64,000 nucleotides of DNA from Roseococcus suduntuyensis (GTDB lineage Bacteria; Pseudomonadota; Alphaproteobacteria; Acetobacterales; Acetobacteraceae). The position numbers and the translations under genes are program-made. Positions 1 through 9,500 of the stretch are shown here, one piece after another (position 1 is the first letter of the stretch; each line of letters opens with the position of its first letter). The notes below the pieces were generated by a model. It was not told where the DNA came from. It did no database searches and saw only the letters and a program-made list of their open reading frames with translations. Location of the stretch: the NCBI RefSeq assembly GCF_014196305.1, contig NZ_JACIDJ010000002.1, positions 682,001-746,000 of the forward strand, in the 5' to 3' direction.

Positions 1-21
1 GAGTAGCAGCTTGACCTTCAT
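1..21 (-). CDS. 5' tip of a gene cut by the window edge
   Basis: On the minus strand an ATG at 21-19 opens a frame reading MKVKLLL before the window ends. An AGGAG ribosome-binding site lies 5-9 nt upstream, and the start is 28 nt after the stop of the TctA-TctB fusion, so it is probably the next gene of that operon. Nothing can be said about function. Confidence 0.45.
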
Positions 22-49
22 GAAGGCTCCTGGTCGGTTGGTCCCATGG

Positions 50-2023
50 TCAGCGCAAAGGCCAGGGCAGGTCCAGATAGGCTTGCAGCACGCCGCCCGG
101 AAACAGCAGGTTAAGGGAGGAGGCCAGCACCAGGATGAAGGTGCAGGCCGCACCTGTCAGCACCAGCACCTGCCACCAGGGGCAGCGCGCCACCACGCGC
201 AGGAAGGCCAGGAAGAACAGCACCAGCGCCGCGAAGAAGCCGATGAGCCCGGTCAACGCCACGATGCCCAGGAACCAGCCCAGGAAGGGCCATGGGCCGT
301 AATCCTTGGCCTGGGCCTCGGTGTCGAAATTGGCGCTGCCCGACGCCACCGCCCCGCGCGACTGCCAGAACAGCACCCACAGCGCGCAGGCCCCGCCCAC
401 GCAGGCCACCGCCACGGGAAACATCAGGGCGAGGTAGGAGTTCTTCATCCCCTCCGCGAAGGTGAAGACGAACAGACCCAGCACCACCGCGGCGAAGGCG
501 AGTTGCGGCCACATGCGGGAGGCGCGGCTGTCCTCGGCCGCGCCCTCGGTGTTGATGGCGCCCGAACCGCTGCTCTTGCGCAGACCCGCCCAGAGCGAGA
601 GCAGCGTGAGGGCGAGGATGACCAGCACCAGCGGCCGCGTCAGGAAGTCCCAGCCCGAGAACTGCACCGCCTGGTAGAGGTAACGCTCCGCCCCCAATGA
701 CAGCACGAAGCCGATGAGGAAGGCCGGGCGCGACCAGCCGAAGCGGCGCATGAAGACGCCGAGCACGCCGACGGCCAGCAGCGCCAGCAGATCGTAGTAG
801 CTGCGCGTCGCCTGGAAGGCCGCGAAGCACAGCACCATCACCATGAAGGGCGCGATGAGCGTGTAGCGCACGAGCGTCAGCTTCGCGATGCCCGGCGCCA
901 GCGCGATGCACAGCGCCGTGCCCAGCAGGTTCGCGATCGCGAGCGACCAGATGATGGTGTAGGTGATGCCAAGGTCACGCTCGGCCATCGCGGGGCCGGG
1001 CTGCAGCCCCAGCAGGATCATCCCCGCCAGGAAGATCGCCATGGAGCCCGAGCCCGGGATGCCGAACAGCAGCGTGGGCAGCAGCGCGCCGCCCTGCACC
1101 GCGTTGTTGGCGGATTCCGGGGCGATGACGCCGCGGATCTCGCCCTTGCCGTATTGGCTGCGGTCCTTCGAGGTCTGCATGGCGTGGCTGTAGGCGATCC
1201 AGTCCACCACGCTGCCGCCGATGCCGGGGATGGCGCCGATCAGCGCGCCGATGCCCGAGCAGCGCAGCACCAGGCCCGGGTTGCGGATCACGTCGCGCAC
1301 GCCCTGGAACCAGCCGCGCCCGAGGCTCTGCCCCTGCTTCGCGATGGCGCCGCCGCCGCGCAGCAGGTCGAACATCTCGGGCAGGGCGAAGATGCCCAGG
1401 CCCACGATGACGAGCGGCAAGCCATCGCTGAGATAGAGCGTGTCGAAATCCATCCGGTATTCGCCGGTGGCGGGTGCCGCGCCGATCATCCCGAAGGCCA
1501 GGCCCAGGCAGGCCGCCGCCACCCCCTTGGCGAGGTTGCCGCCCGACAGCGCCGCCACGGTGGATAATCCAAATAGTGTCAGCATGAACAATTCGGCCGA
1601 ACCGAAGGCCAGGATGATGGGCCGCGCCGCCAGCACCGCCGCCGTCAGCACGATGGCGCCGAACATCCCCCCCAGCATGGAGGCGAAGAAGGCCGCCGCC
1701 AGGGCGCGGGCCGCCTCGCCCTGCCGGGCGAGGGGGAAGCCGTCCAGCACCGTGGCCTGGCTGGCCGAGGAGCCGGGGATGCCCATCAGGATGGAGGAGA
1801 AGGTGTCGGCCGTCGGCACCACCGCCACCAGGCCGATCAGCATGGCCAGCGCGGAGGTCTGGTCCATGCCGTAGATGAAGGGCAGCAGCAGCGACAGCCC
1901 CGCGATGCCACCCAGCCCCGGCAGCACGCCGATGACGAGGCCCACCGTCACCCCCACCATCATGAAGGTCATGTGCTTGAGGGTGAGCAGGTCGAGCAAC
2001 GTGCTCAGCAGCAGGTCCAGCAT
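50..2023 (-). CDS. Tripartite tricarboxylate transporter permease, TctA-TctB fusion
   Basis: Inner-membrane permease of the TTT family, which imports carboxylates delivered by a periplasmic TctC protein using an ion gradient. The first ~495 of 657 residues are TctA-like: many hydrophobic segments, the conserved VLPGLGG loop near residue 33 and the IPGIGG loop near 265. A charged linker (about 480-505) leads to a C-terminal block with several further membrane segments that resembles the small subunit TctB. A usual TctA has about 500 residues, and no separate tctB is present, so I read this as a natural fusion; the TctB part is weakly conserved and assigned from position and topology. It follows two tctC genes with short gaps and is probably cotranscribed with them. 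Substrate unknown. Confidence 0.88.
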   Translation of the reverse strand: MLDLLLSTLLDLLTLKHMTFMMVGVTVGLVIGVLPGLGGIAGLSLLLPFIYGMDQTSALAMLIGLVAVVPTADTFSSILMGIPGSSASQATVLDGFPLARQGEAARALAAAFFASMLGGMFGAIVLTAAVLAARPIILAFGSAELFMLTLFGLSTVAALSGGNLAKGVAAACLGLAFGMIGAAPATGEYRMDFDTLYLSDGLPLVIVGLGIFALPEMFDLLRGGGAIAKQGQSLGRGWFQGVRDVIRNPGLVLRCSGIGALIGAIPGIGGSVVDWIAYSHAMQTSKDRSQYGKGEIRGVIAPESANNAVQGGALLPTLLFGIPGSGSMAIFLAGMILLGLQPGPAMAERDLGITYTIIWSLAIANLLGTALCIALAPGIAKLTLVRYTLIAPFMVMVLCFAAFQATRSYYDLLALLAVGVLGVFMRRFGWSRPAFLIGFVLSLGAERYLYQAVQFSGWDFLTRPLVLVILALTLLSLWAGLRKSSGSGAINTEGAAEDSRASRMWPQLAFAAVVLGLFVFTFAEGMKNSYLALMFPVAVACVGGACALWVLFWQSRGAVASGSANFDTEAQAKDYGPWPFLGWFLGIVALTGLIGFFAALVLFFLAFLRVVARCPWWQVLVLTGAACTFILVLASSLNLLFPGGVLQAYLDLPWPLR

Positions 2024-2075
2024 GCGGGGGGCTTTCGGTGGGTGCGGGGGGCCGCGCCGCCCCCAGCCGGCGGTT

Positions 2076-3179
2076 TCAGAAGCGCACGTTGTGGGTGGTG
2101 GTCAGGAAGTTCCGTGCCCATTCCCGCGCCTCGGGCGAGATGGTGGTGGCGTGGCGGTAGAGGCTGTCCGCCGCATCGCCCACCGCCTGCGGATACACGC
2201 CCAGCACGGCCTCGCCCCGCGCCTTCAGCTCGGGATCGGCCACGATGGCCTCGAAGGCGCGGCGGTAGGCGGCGATGATGGGGGCCGGCGTGGACTTCAG
2301 CAGCACGGCCGGCTTCTGCCCCGCGAAGGCCGCGGTGGAGGCAGCGCGATAGGCCTCATAGGCCTGGCCCGAGGGGGCGCGGCCGTGCATGCGCTGATAC
2401 ACTTCCTCGAAGGTCGGGATGTCGGGGAAGGAGGGGTCGCGCTGGACCACGCCCTGCGCGTCCGGCAGGCCGTAGGAAAACAGCGGCACGCCCTGCCCCG
2501 CCTGCACCAGCGGCACCACCTGGCTGAGATAGGCGGGTGTGGTCTGGTGGTCGATGGAGGCGTCGCCGCGTTCCACCGCGATGCGCGCCTCGCCGCGGCC
2601 GCGCATGCCGAAGACGTAGCGCACGTTCAGCCCCAGCAGGTGCAGCGCCAGGATGGGCACGAGGTCGAAGCCCGTGGCGCCCTGGCTCGGGAAGACCAGT
2701 TCCTGCCCGCGCAGGCGCGCGATGTCCGCACCGTCCGTGATGCCCGTGCGGGTCGAGACCCAGACCACGCCGCCGGTGGGCGAGACGATGACGGGCGTCC
2801 AGTTCGCGTAGTCGTAGCGCACCCGCCGGTCGCCCAGCAGGAAGGGCAGATGCGTGGAGGCGGAGGGGCCGAAGAGGCTCGACCCGTCCGGTCGCGCCCG
2901 CTGCGCCCAGTCATTGCTGCCCGTGATGGAACCGCCGCCCGGCACGTTGCGCACGATGACATTGGGCTGGCCCGGCAAGTGCCGCGCCAGGAAGGGGGCC
3001 AGGAAACGCGCCCAGACATCGCTGCCGCCGGCCTCGGCGAAGGGGATCACGAATTCGATGGTGCGGCCGGCGAAACTCACGGGCGCCTGGGCGATGGCGG
3101 GCGCGGCGAAGGTGGCGGCCCCCGCGGCCCCCAGCAGCGTGCGGCGCCCAAGCAGCGTGCGGTCATGCAGCTTCGTCAT
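2076..3179 (-). CDS. TctC/Bug-family periplasmic substrate-binding protein (copy 2)
   Basis: Binding protein of the TTT system. The N-terminus carries twin arginines (GRRTLLGAAG) before a hydrophobic stretch ending in AIAQA, a Tat-like export signal of about 31 residues. The mature part keeps Bug features: IPFAEAGGSDVWAR, then RNVPGGGS. At 367 residues it is longer than the usual ~320. It is colinear along its whole length with the next protein upstream (3246-4346), both ending in HNVRF, so the two are tandem duplicates that have diverged. It lies 52 nt before the permease. Two binding proteins sharing one permease could widen the substrate range; the ligand cannot be read from sequence. Confidence 0.9.
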   Translation of the reverse strand: MTKLHDRTLLGRRTLLGAAGAATFAAPAIAQAPVSFAGRTIEFVIPFAEAGGSDVWARFLAPFLARHLPGQPNVIVRNVPGGGSITGSNDWAQRARPDGSSLFGPSASTHLPFLLGDRRVRYDYANWTPVIVSPTGGVVWVSTRTGITDGADIARLRGQELVFPSQGATGFDLVPILALHLLGLNVRYVFGMRGRGEARIAVERGDASIDHQTTPAYLSQVVPLVQAGQGVPLFSYGLPDAQGVVQRDPSFPDIPTFEEVYQRMHGRAPSGQAYEAYRAASTAAFAGQKPAVLLKSTPAPIIAAYRRAFEAIVADPELKARGEAVLGVYPQAVGDAADSLYRHATTISPEAREWARNFLTTTHNVRF

Positions 3180-3245
3180 GGCGTTGTCCTTCCTTGATTT
3201 GTTCTTGGTGGCGGGCGCACCTGCCAGGCGCGCCCGCCGCGCGCG

Positions 3246-4346
3246 TCAGAAGCGCACGTTGTGGTTCGTCGTCAGGTAGGTGCGCACCCATTCCCGTGCC
3301 TCGGGCGCGATGGTGGTGCCGAGGCGATAGAGCGGCCCGATGGCATCGCCCGTGGCCTGCACGTATTCACCAAGGGCCGCGTCCTTGTTCGCCAGCAATT
3401 CGGGGTCGGTCATCATCGAGGCGAAGGCGGCCTTGTAGGTCTCCACGATGTTGGCCGGCGTGTTGGGCGGCAGCATCACGGGCTTCTGGGCCGCGAAGCC
3501 CGCGGTGGCGAAGGCCAGGTAGGCGTCGTAGGCCAGGCCCGAGGGCTTGCGCCCGTTCATCATCTCATAGGCTTCGGTGAAGTGCGGAATGTCGGGGAAG
3601 GTCGGGTCGCGCTGCGGCACGCCCTGCGCGTCCACCACGCCCCAGGAGAACAGCGGCACGGCGTTGCCCGCCTGCACCATGGGCACCACCTGGCGGAGGT
3701 AGGCGGAGCTGGTCTGGTAGTCGATGCTGGCCTCGCCGCGCTCGAGCGCGAGCCGCCCCTCGCCGCGGCCGCGCATGCCGAAGACATGGCGCACGCGCAG
3801 GCCCAGCGCCTCGAAGGCCAGCATGGGCACGACGTCGAGCGAGGTCGCCCCCTGGCTGGCATAGACCAGCTCCTGCCCGCGCAGGCGCCCCAGTTCCGCC
3901 GCATTGGCCACGCCGAAGCGCGCGGGCAGGTAGCACACCCCCCCGGTCGGCGAGACGAAGACGGGCGGCATGTTGGCGTAGCTGAAGCGCACGCGCCGGT
4001 CGCCCAGCAGGAAGGGCACCTGGGTGGAGCCGGAGGTGCCGATGAAGCTCATCCCATCCGGCCGCGCGCGGGCGTAGAAGTCGTTGGTGCCGGTGATGGA
4101 GCCACCACCCGGCACGTTGCGGATGATGATGGTGGGCCGGCCCGGCATATGGCGCGACAGGAAGGGGGCCAGGAAGCGCGCCCAGACATCGCTGCCGCCG
4201 CCCTCGGCGAAGGGGATCACCCATTCCAGTGTGCGGCCGCTGAAATCCACGCGCGAATCCCCGCGCGTCTGGGCCTGCGCCACGACGGGGGCTGAGGCGA
4301 GGGCGGCGCCGCCGGCCATCAGGGTACGGCGGGTGATGGAGGTCAT
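3246..4346 (-). CDS. TctC/Bug-family periplasmic substrate-binding protein (copy 1)
   Basis: First gene of the TTT operon, 366 residues. The N-terminus ITRRTLMAGG followed by an alanine-rich hydrophobic run and VAQAQ is a Tat-type signal. The mature domain has the family motifs IPFAEGGGSDVWAR and RNVPGGGS and shares long blocks with its downstream paralogue (PFLLGDRRVR, VFGMRGRGE, HNVRF). A GGAG-containing purine stretch stands before the ATG. The gap to copy 2 is 66 nt. Expression probably starts in the 324-nt intergenic region shared with the divergent secretion locus. No regulator gene is adjacent. Confidence 0.9.
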   Translation of the reverse strand: MTSITRRTLMAGGAALASAPVVAQAQTRGDSRVDFSGRTLEWVIPFAEGGGSDVWARFLAPFLSRHMPGRPTIIIRNVPGGGSITGTNDFYARARPDGMSFIGTSGSTQVPFLLGDRRVRFSYANMPPVFVSPTGGVCYLPARFGVANAAELGRLRGQELVYASQGATSLDVVPMLAFEALGLRVRHVFGMRGRGEGRLALERGEASIDYQTSSAYLRQVVPMVQAGNAVPLFSWGVVDAQGVPQRDPTFPDIPHFTEAYEMMNGRKPSGLAYDAYLAFATAGFAAQKPVMLPPNTPANIVETYKAAFASMMTDPELLANKDAALGEYVQATGDAIGPLYRLGTTIAPEAREWVRTYLTTNHNVRF

Positions 4347-4594
4347 GATGGAGGTCTCCCTGGAATCGGCTTCTCGCCCGGGCCGGCGCGCCGGGGGGCT
4401 TTGTTGCAGGGTTGCCGGGCGGATGCGCCAGGGTCAAGCCAGGATTGCATGTAGCCCGCGGCTCCGCACGTCCGGTCATATCAGGCACGGAGCGAAGGCG
4501 GGCAGGCAGAAAACACCACCATGGGTTGAAGTGCGGACGAGGTGCCCGAGACGTACACTTTGGACGTGTCTTCCCATTGCGCTTCTGTAGAATA

Positions 4595-4609
4595 ACGCCA
4601 GTCTGGCGT
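4595..4609. promoter_or_regulatory. Inverted repeat in the divergent tctC / TpsB intergenic region
   Basis: ACGCCAG-T-CTGGCGT, a perfect 7-bp inverted repeat, lies in the least GC-rich part (about 4550-4620) of the 324-nt gap between two divergent operons. It is a plausible operator, about 60 nt before the TpsB start. I saw no convincing -35/-10 pair and no gene in the rest of the gap. Confidence 0.35.
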
Positions 4610-4670
4610 AATACTTGCCTGATGGGCGCCGAATGTTGCGGGTAAGCTGAGGCGATGCGGGGGGGTCACG

Positions 4671-6485
4671 ATGGGGGGTTCGCGAGTTTGCCTGCGGCGC
4701 GGCCGCCATCGGTTCGCGCCGCGCCGAAGCCTGGCCCTTGCCGTGTTCGTCGCGACCCTGCCGGTCATGGCCCAGGCCCAGCCCGCGCCGCCCGCCATCG
4801 CGCCGCCCGCCATTGCGCCGCAGGAGGTGCTGCGCGACATCGCGCCCCCCGCCCCGCCGCGCCTCTCGCCCGGCCTGCAAGGTCCGGCCATCACCGCCAC
4901 GCCCATCGCCCCGGGCGCGCCCGATGTGCGGATCGCCCGCGTCAGCCTCACCGGCAACGAGACCCTGCCGGCCGCGCGGCTCGAACGCCATGTCGCGGGG
5001 CTGGCGGGCCGCCAGGTGAGCCAGGCCGAGATCGAGGCCGCGCGCATCGCGGTCCTGACCGAATACCGACAGGCCGGCTATCCCTTCATCAGCGTGGCCA
5101 TCACCGGCGAGCCCACCGCCGAGGGCTTCGACCTCAGCGTGACGGTGCGCGAGGGGCGCATCGCGCGCGTGCGCCTCAGCCAGGATATCGGCCCCGCCGG
5201 CGTACAGGTGCTGCGCTTCCTGCAGGGCGCGGTGTCGGAGGGTGCCGCCTCGGTCGCGCGGATCGAGCGTGCGTTGCTGCTGGCGGGCGACGTGCCCGGC
5301 GTGACCGTGCGCGGCGTGCTGCGCCCGCTGGAAGGCGGCGTGGCGGGTGAGCTGGAATTGCTGGCCGATGTCTCGCGCCGCCCCTACTCGGGGCTGCTGA
5401 CGGTGGACAACCGCGGCTTCCGCCTGACGGGGCCGGTGCAGTTCCTCGCACTTGCCCAGGCCAATTCCTTCACCTCGCTGGGCGAGCGGACGGAGGCCGC
5501 CTTCTTCACCTCGGCCGAGGGGGAATCCCTCTTCGGCCAGGCGACGACGGAATTCTTCGTGGGCGGCTCCGGCCTGCGGGTGCGGCTCTATGCGGGGGCG
5601 GGGCGCACCACGCCCAGCGGGCCGCTCGCTGAGATCGGCTATGCGGGCTTCACCACCACGGCGGGCGCGGCGCTCTCCTACCCCGTCATCCGCAGCCGGG
5701 CCGCGAACCTGACGGTCGGCGCCCAGTTCGACATCTTCGACAACACGGTGGACACGGGCTCGGCCCCGGCCGTGCGGGCCAGCCATGACAGCCTGCGCGT
5801 GCTGCGCGCGGGCTTCGACGGGAATTTCCGCGACACGCTGCTGTCCTTCGCGCCGGCGGCCGCCACCACCCAGGGCTTCGTGCGCCTGCACCAGGGCATC
5901 GCGGCGCTGGGCGCCACGCGCGCGGGCAGCCTGCCCGGCCCCTCGCGCCGCGGCAGCGATGCGGGCTTCACCAAGATCTCGGGCGAGCTGACACGCACCC
6001 AGCCGCTCCTTGCCATCAGCGAGAACGCGCTGTTCAGCCTGCAGGGCACGCTGGCCGGTCAATGGAGCGATGCCGTGCTGCCGGCGGCGGAGAAATACTT
6101 CCTGGGCGGCAACCGCATCGGCCGCGGCTTCTACACGGGCCAGGTGAGCGGCGACCGCGCGGTCGCCATCGCGCTGGAGGCGCAGCTCGACCTGCGGCTG
6201 CCCAACTTCACGCTGGAATTCACCCCGGGCCAGCCCACCGAGATCCGGCACAGCGCGCAGTTCTACATGTTCTACGATGCGGGCCGGACCTACGAGAACC
6301 TGCCCACCGACCCCGACCGCCGCGTGGAATCCTTCGGTGGCGGGATACGCACGGTGTTCAACGACGTCTTCCACCTCGACATCGAGGCCGCGCACCGCAT
6401 CACCCGCCGGGTGGATGCGGGCGGGGCCGCGGTGTCGCCGCTCGCCGCCACGGCGGGCTATGTGCGCGCCCTGATGCGGTTCTGA
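4671..6485 (+). CDS. TpsB transporter of a two-partner secretion system (ShlB/FhaC/HecB family)
   Basis: Outer-membrane transporter that recognises the N-terminal TPS domain of a large exoprotein in the periplasm and moves it to the cell surface. The 604-residue length fits the family. A basic N-terminus, hydrophobic core and AQAQ site make a signal peptide of about 36 residues. A proline-rich linker precedes a POTRA region (about 80-155, VSLTGNETLPAARL through GYPFISVAI) and a second POTRA-like stretch to about 235. The remainder is a beta-barrel with alternating aromatic and small residues, ending in RALMRF with a terminal Phe as expected for BAM recognition. The start is the ATG after a G-rich run. 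The TpsA gene follows after 62 nt. Confidence 0.93.
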   Translation: MGGSRVCLRRGRHRFAPRRSLALAVFVATLPVMAQAQPAPPAIAPPAIAPQEVLRDIAPPAPPRLSPGLQGPAITATPIAPGAPDVRIARVSLTGNETLPAARLERHVAGLAGRQVSQAEIEAARIAVLTEYRQAGYPFISVAITGEPTAEGFDLSVTVREGRIARVRLSQDIGPAGVQVLRFLQGAVSEGAASVARIERALLLAGDVPGVTVRGVLRPLEGGVAGELELLADVSRRPYSGLLTVDNRGFRLTGPVQFLALAQANSFTSLGERTEAAFFTSAEGESLFGQATTEFFVGGSGLRVRLYAGAGRTTPSGPLAEIGYAGFTTTAGAALSYPVIRSRAANLTVGAQFDIFDNTVDTGSAPAVRASHDSLRVLRAGFDGNFRDTLLSFAPAAATTQGFVRLHQGIAALGATRAGSLPGPSRRGSDAGFTKISGELTRTQPLLAISENALFSLQGTLAGQWSDAVLPAAEKYFLGGNRIGRGFYTGQVSGDRAVAIALEAQLDLRLPNFTLEFTPGQPTEIRHSAQFYMFYDAGRTYENLPTDPDRRVESFGGGIRTVFNDVFHLDIEAAHRITRRVDAGGAAVSPLAATAGYVRALMRF

Positions 6486-6547
6486 GCCGACCCAACCCTT
6501 CCGCCCCCGGCCAGGATGGCCGTGGCCCGATGCTGGAGCAACCGAGC

Positions 6548-6592
6548 ATGGCCCAGAAGAGCATGGCTCAGAAGAGCATGGCCCAGAAGAGC
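6548..6592 (+). repeat. Three tandem 15-bp repeats at the start of the TpsA gene
   Basis: Three consecutive copies of a 15-bp unit (one differing by a synonymous base) encode MAQKS three times at the N-terminus. Each unit contains its own ATG. Changes in copy number would keep the frame and change only the length of the pre-signal extension and the number of potential starts. Confidence 0.85.
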
Positions 6593-9500
6593 CCGCGGAT
6601 GACGGCCTGGGCCTCGCCACGCGTGCTGTTGCTGGGCACCACCGCCCTGCTGCCGCTCGGCCTGCTGTCACCCGCGCATGCCCAGGCGCCCAATGCCATG
6701 CCCACGGGCGGCCAGGTCACGGCCGGCCAGGCGCTCATTCAGCAGCAGGGCAACCGCACCCAGATCACCCAGGGCAGCGACCGCGCGGTGATCGACTGGC
6801 AGCGCTTCGACGTGGGGCGCGACGCCACGGTCAACTTCACCCAGCCCAGCCAGAATGCCTGGACGCTGAACCGGGTGAACACGCCCGACCCCTCGCTCAT
6901 CGCGGGGCGCATCACGGCCAATGGCGGCGTCGCCATCGTGAACCCCTCGGGCGTGGTCTTCGCGGAGGGCGCGCAGGTCAATGTGGGCTCGTTGGTCGCC
7001 ACCGCCTCGGGCATCACGAACCAGAACTTCATGGCCGGGCGGATGGTCTTCGACGGCACGCCCAATCCCGGCGCGCGCGTGGAGAACCGCGGCGAGATCA
7101 CGGTGGCCGATCGTGGCCTCGCCGCCCTCGTGGCGCCCGGCGTGGCCAACCAGGGCGCCATCCGCGCGCGGCTGGGCACGGCCATCGTGGCCGGGGCGGA
7201 GACCTACCGCCTCGATCTCGCGGGGGATGGGCTGCTGTCCATCGACGTGACGCAGGCGGTGCGCCAGCGCCCCGATGGCGGCGCGGCGCTGGTGACCAAT
7301 TCGGGCGTCATCGTGGCCGAGGGCGGGCAGGTCATCCTCACCGCCCAGGCGGTGAGTGGCCTCGTCGAGCAGGTGGTCCGCAACACGGGCCAGGTGACGG
7401 GCGCGCGCGTGGCCATCGAGGGCCGTGGCGGCGAGGTCGCCATCGCGGGCGGCGCGGTGACGGCGCCGGGCGGGCGGGTGGACATCACGGCCCCCGGCGC
7501 GGGGGTGACGGTGGCGGCGGGGGCCCGCGTCTCGGCCTCCGGTGCCACGGGTGGCGGCCAGGTGCGGGTGGGCGGCAATGGCACGGCGCGCACGCGTGTC
7601 GAAGGCCGCGTCGCGGCGCGTGGCACGGGCCCGGGCGCGCGCGGCGGCCGCGTGGCCGTGCAGGCGACCGAGCGGGTGACGGTGGCGGCGGGTGCGGCGG
7701 TGGATGCCTCCGGCAGCGCGGGCGGCGGCGAGGCGCTGGTCGGCACCACGGGGCTGGGCCGCGCCCAGACCATGGCGCGCGAGACGCTGCTGGAGACGGG
7801 TGCCACGGTGCGCGCGGACGCGACGGCCACGGGGCCGGGCGGCGTCATCGTCGTGAACAGCGCCGAGCGCACCGTGATGGCCGCGCAGCTTTCCACGCGC
7901 GGCGGCCCGCAGGGCGGCGATGGCGGCTTCGTCGAAGTCTCGGGCATGCGCGCGCTCACGCTGGACATCATGCGGGTGGATGTGGGCGCGGGGCCGGGCG
8001 GGGCGCCCGGCACGCTGCTGATCGACCCGGTCAGCATCATCGTGCGCGACACGGCGGCCACGCCGCCGGGGGAGACGGATGGCGCCCTGGTGGGCGGCGA
8101 CTTCACCACCGACGGCGCGCCCGGCGACCCCACCACCGTCGTCATCGCGCCGGCCGGCATCGCGGCCTTCGTCGGCAATGTGACGCTGGAGGCGCAGGAC
8201 AGCCTGACCGTGGCCAGCGCCATCACCAAGGTCAACGGCAGCCTCACGCTGCGGGTCACCGGCGCGGGGGGCGCGGGCATCACGGTCGCGGCCCCGATCA
8301 ACGTGATGCCCGGGTTGCTCACCCTCACCTCCAACAGCTCCCTCACCCTCAACGCCGACGTGGTCGGCGCCGCCGGCGTCAACCTGAACGTCACCGGCAA
8401 CATCGGCGGCACGGGCAGCGTGCAGACGCCGGTCACGCTGCGCGTGCGCGGCTTCGACGGGACCGATGCCTCGGGCGTGCAGGGGTTGAACCTGACGGGC
8501 GCGAACGCGGTGGGGGCGCTGGACCTGATCGGAAGCGCGGCCACCGTGACCTTCACGCAGACCAATGCGCTGGTCGTGTCGCGCGGCGAGGTGGGGGCCG
8601 CCGGCACCCTGACCCTCGGCTCGGACGGGGTGATCTCGGGCGGCAACATCACGGCGGGAGACCTCGTCATCCGCGGGGCGGGGCTGGCCAACACGGCGGC
8701 GGCCGGCCTGTCCATGACCACCGGCATGGCGGTGCCGCGGCTCGACGCGCGCGTGAGCGGGGGGCTGCTCGAATTCGCCCAGGTGGGCGCGCTGGACGAT
8801 GTGCAGGCCCACAACCCGGGCGGCGTGGTGCGGCTGGGGTCGGACGGGCTGATCGACGCGTTTGACATCGTCGCGGACCAGCTCGTCATCCGGGGGTCGA
8901 GCCTTGCGGCCGACAGCCGCGCGGGCGGGCTGTGGGGGGGGGGCATAAGGAACGCCATCGCCACCCTGGACGCGCGCACCGCCAATACGGAGTTGACCTT
9001 CGGACAGATCGGCGGCTTCAGCGTCACCCAGGCCGATGCGGGCACGGCCAATGTGAGGCTGGGCTCGGACGGCATCATCTCGGGCGGGGGCGTGGTGGGC
9101 GACCGGCTGCGCATCCGCGACCGTGACCATACCCTCGACCCTGGCGGCGGGGTTGACCTGACCGGCCCCGGCAACGCCATCGCGAGGCTCGACGTGGCGG
9201 CCTTCCCCGCCGGCCGGAACGTGGTCTTCGCGCAAGTGGGCGGCTTCGAGGTCGTGCGCGCAACCGCGAGCCAGGGCTCAGTGACGCTCGGCTCGGACGG
9301 GGTCATCACCGGGGTGGGCGTGGGCGCGTCCCTCGGCGTGGTGATCCGCGGCGCGGCGCTGGGCGACACCCGCGCCGGCGGCCTCGACATCCGCACCATA
9401 TTCTCGGGGGGAACGCTCGACGCGCGGACCAACAACGCCGCGCTGACCTGGGCGCGACCCGCCGCCTTCACCGTCATCCAGGCCGATGCGGGCACGGGCA

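Noticed and set aside
4476-6671. Long minus-strand frame opposite TpsB
   Set aside because: Antisense shadow; low-complexity translation, and the plus strand encodes a well-supported TpsB.
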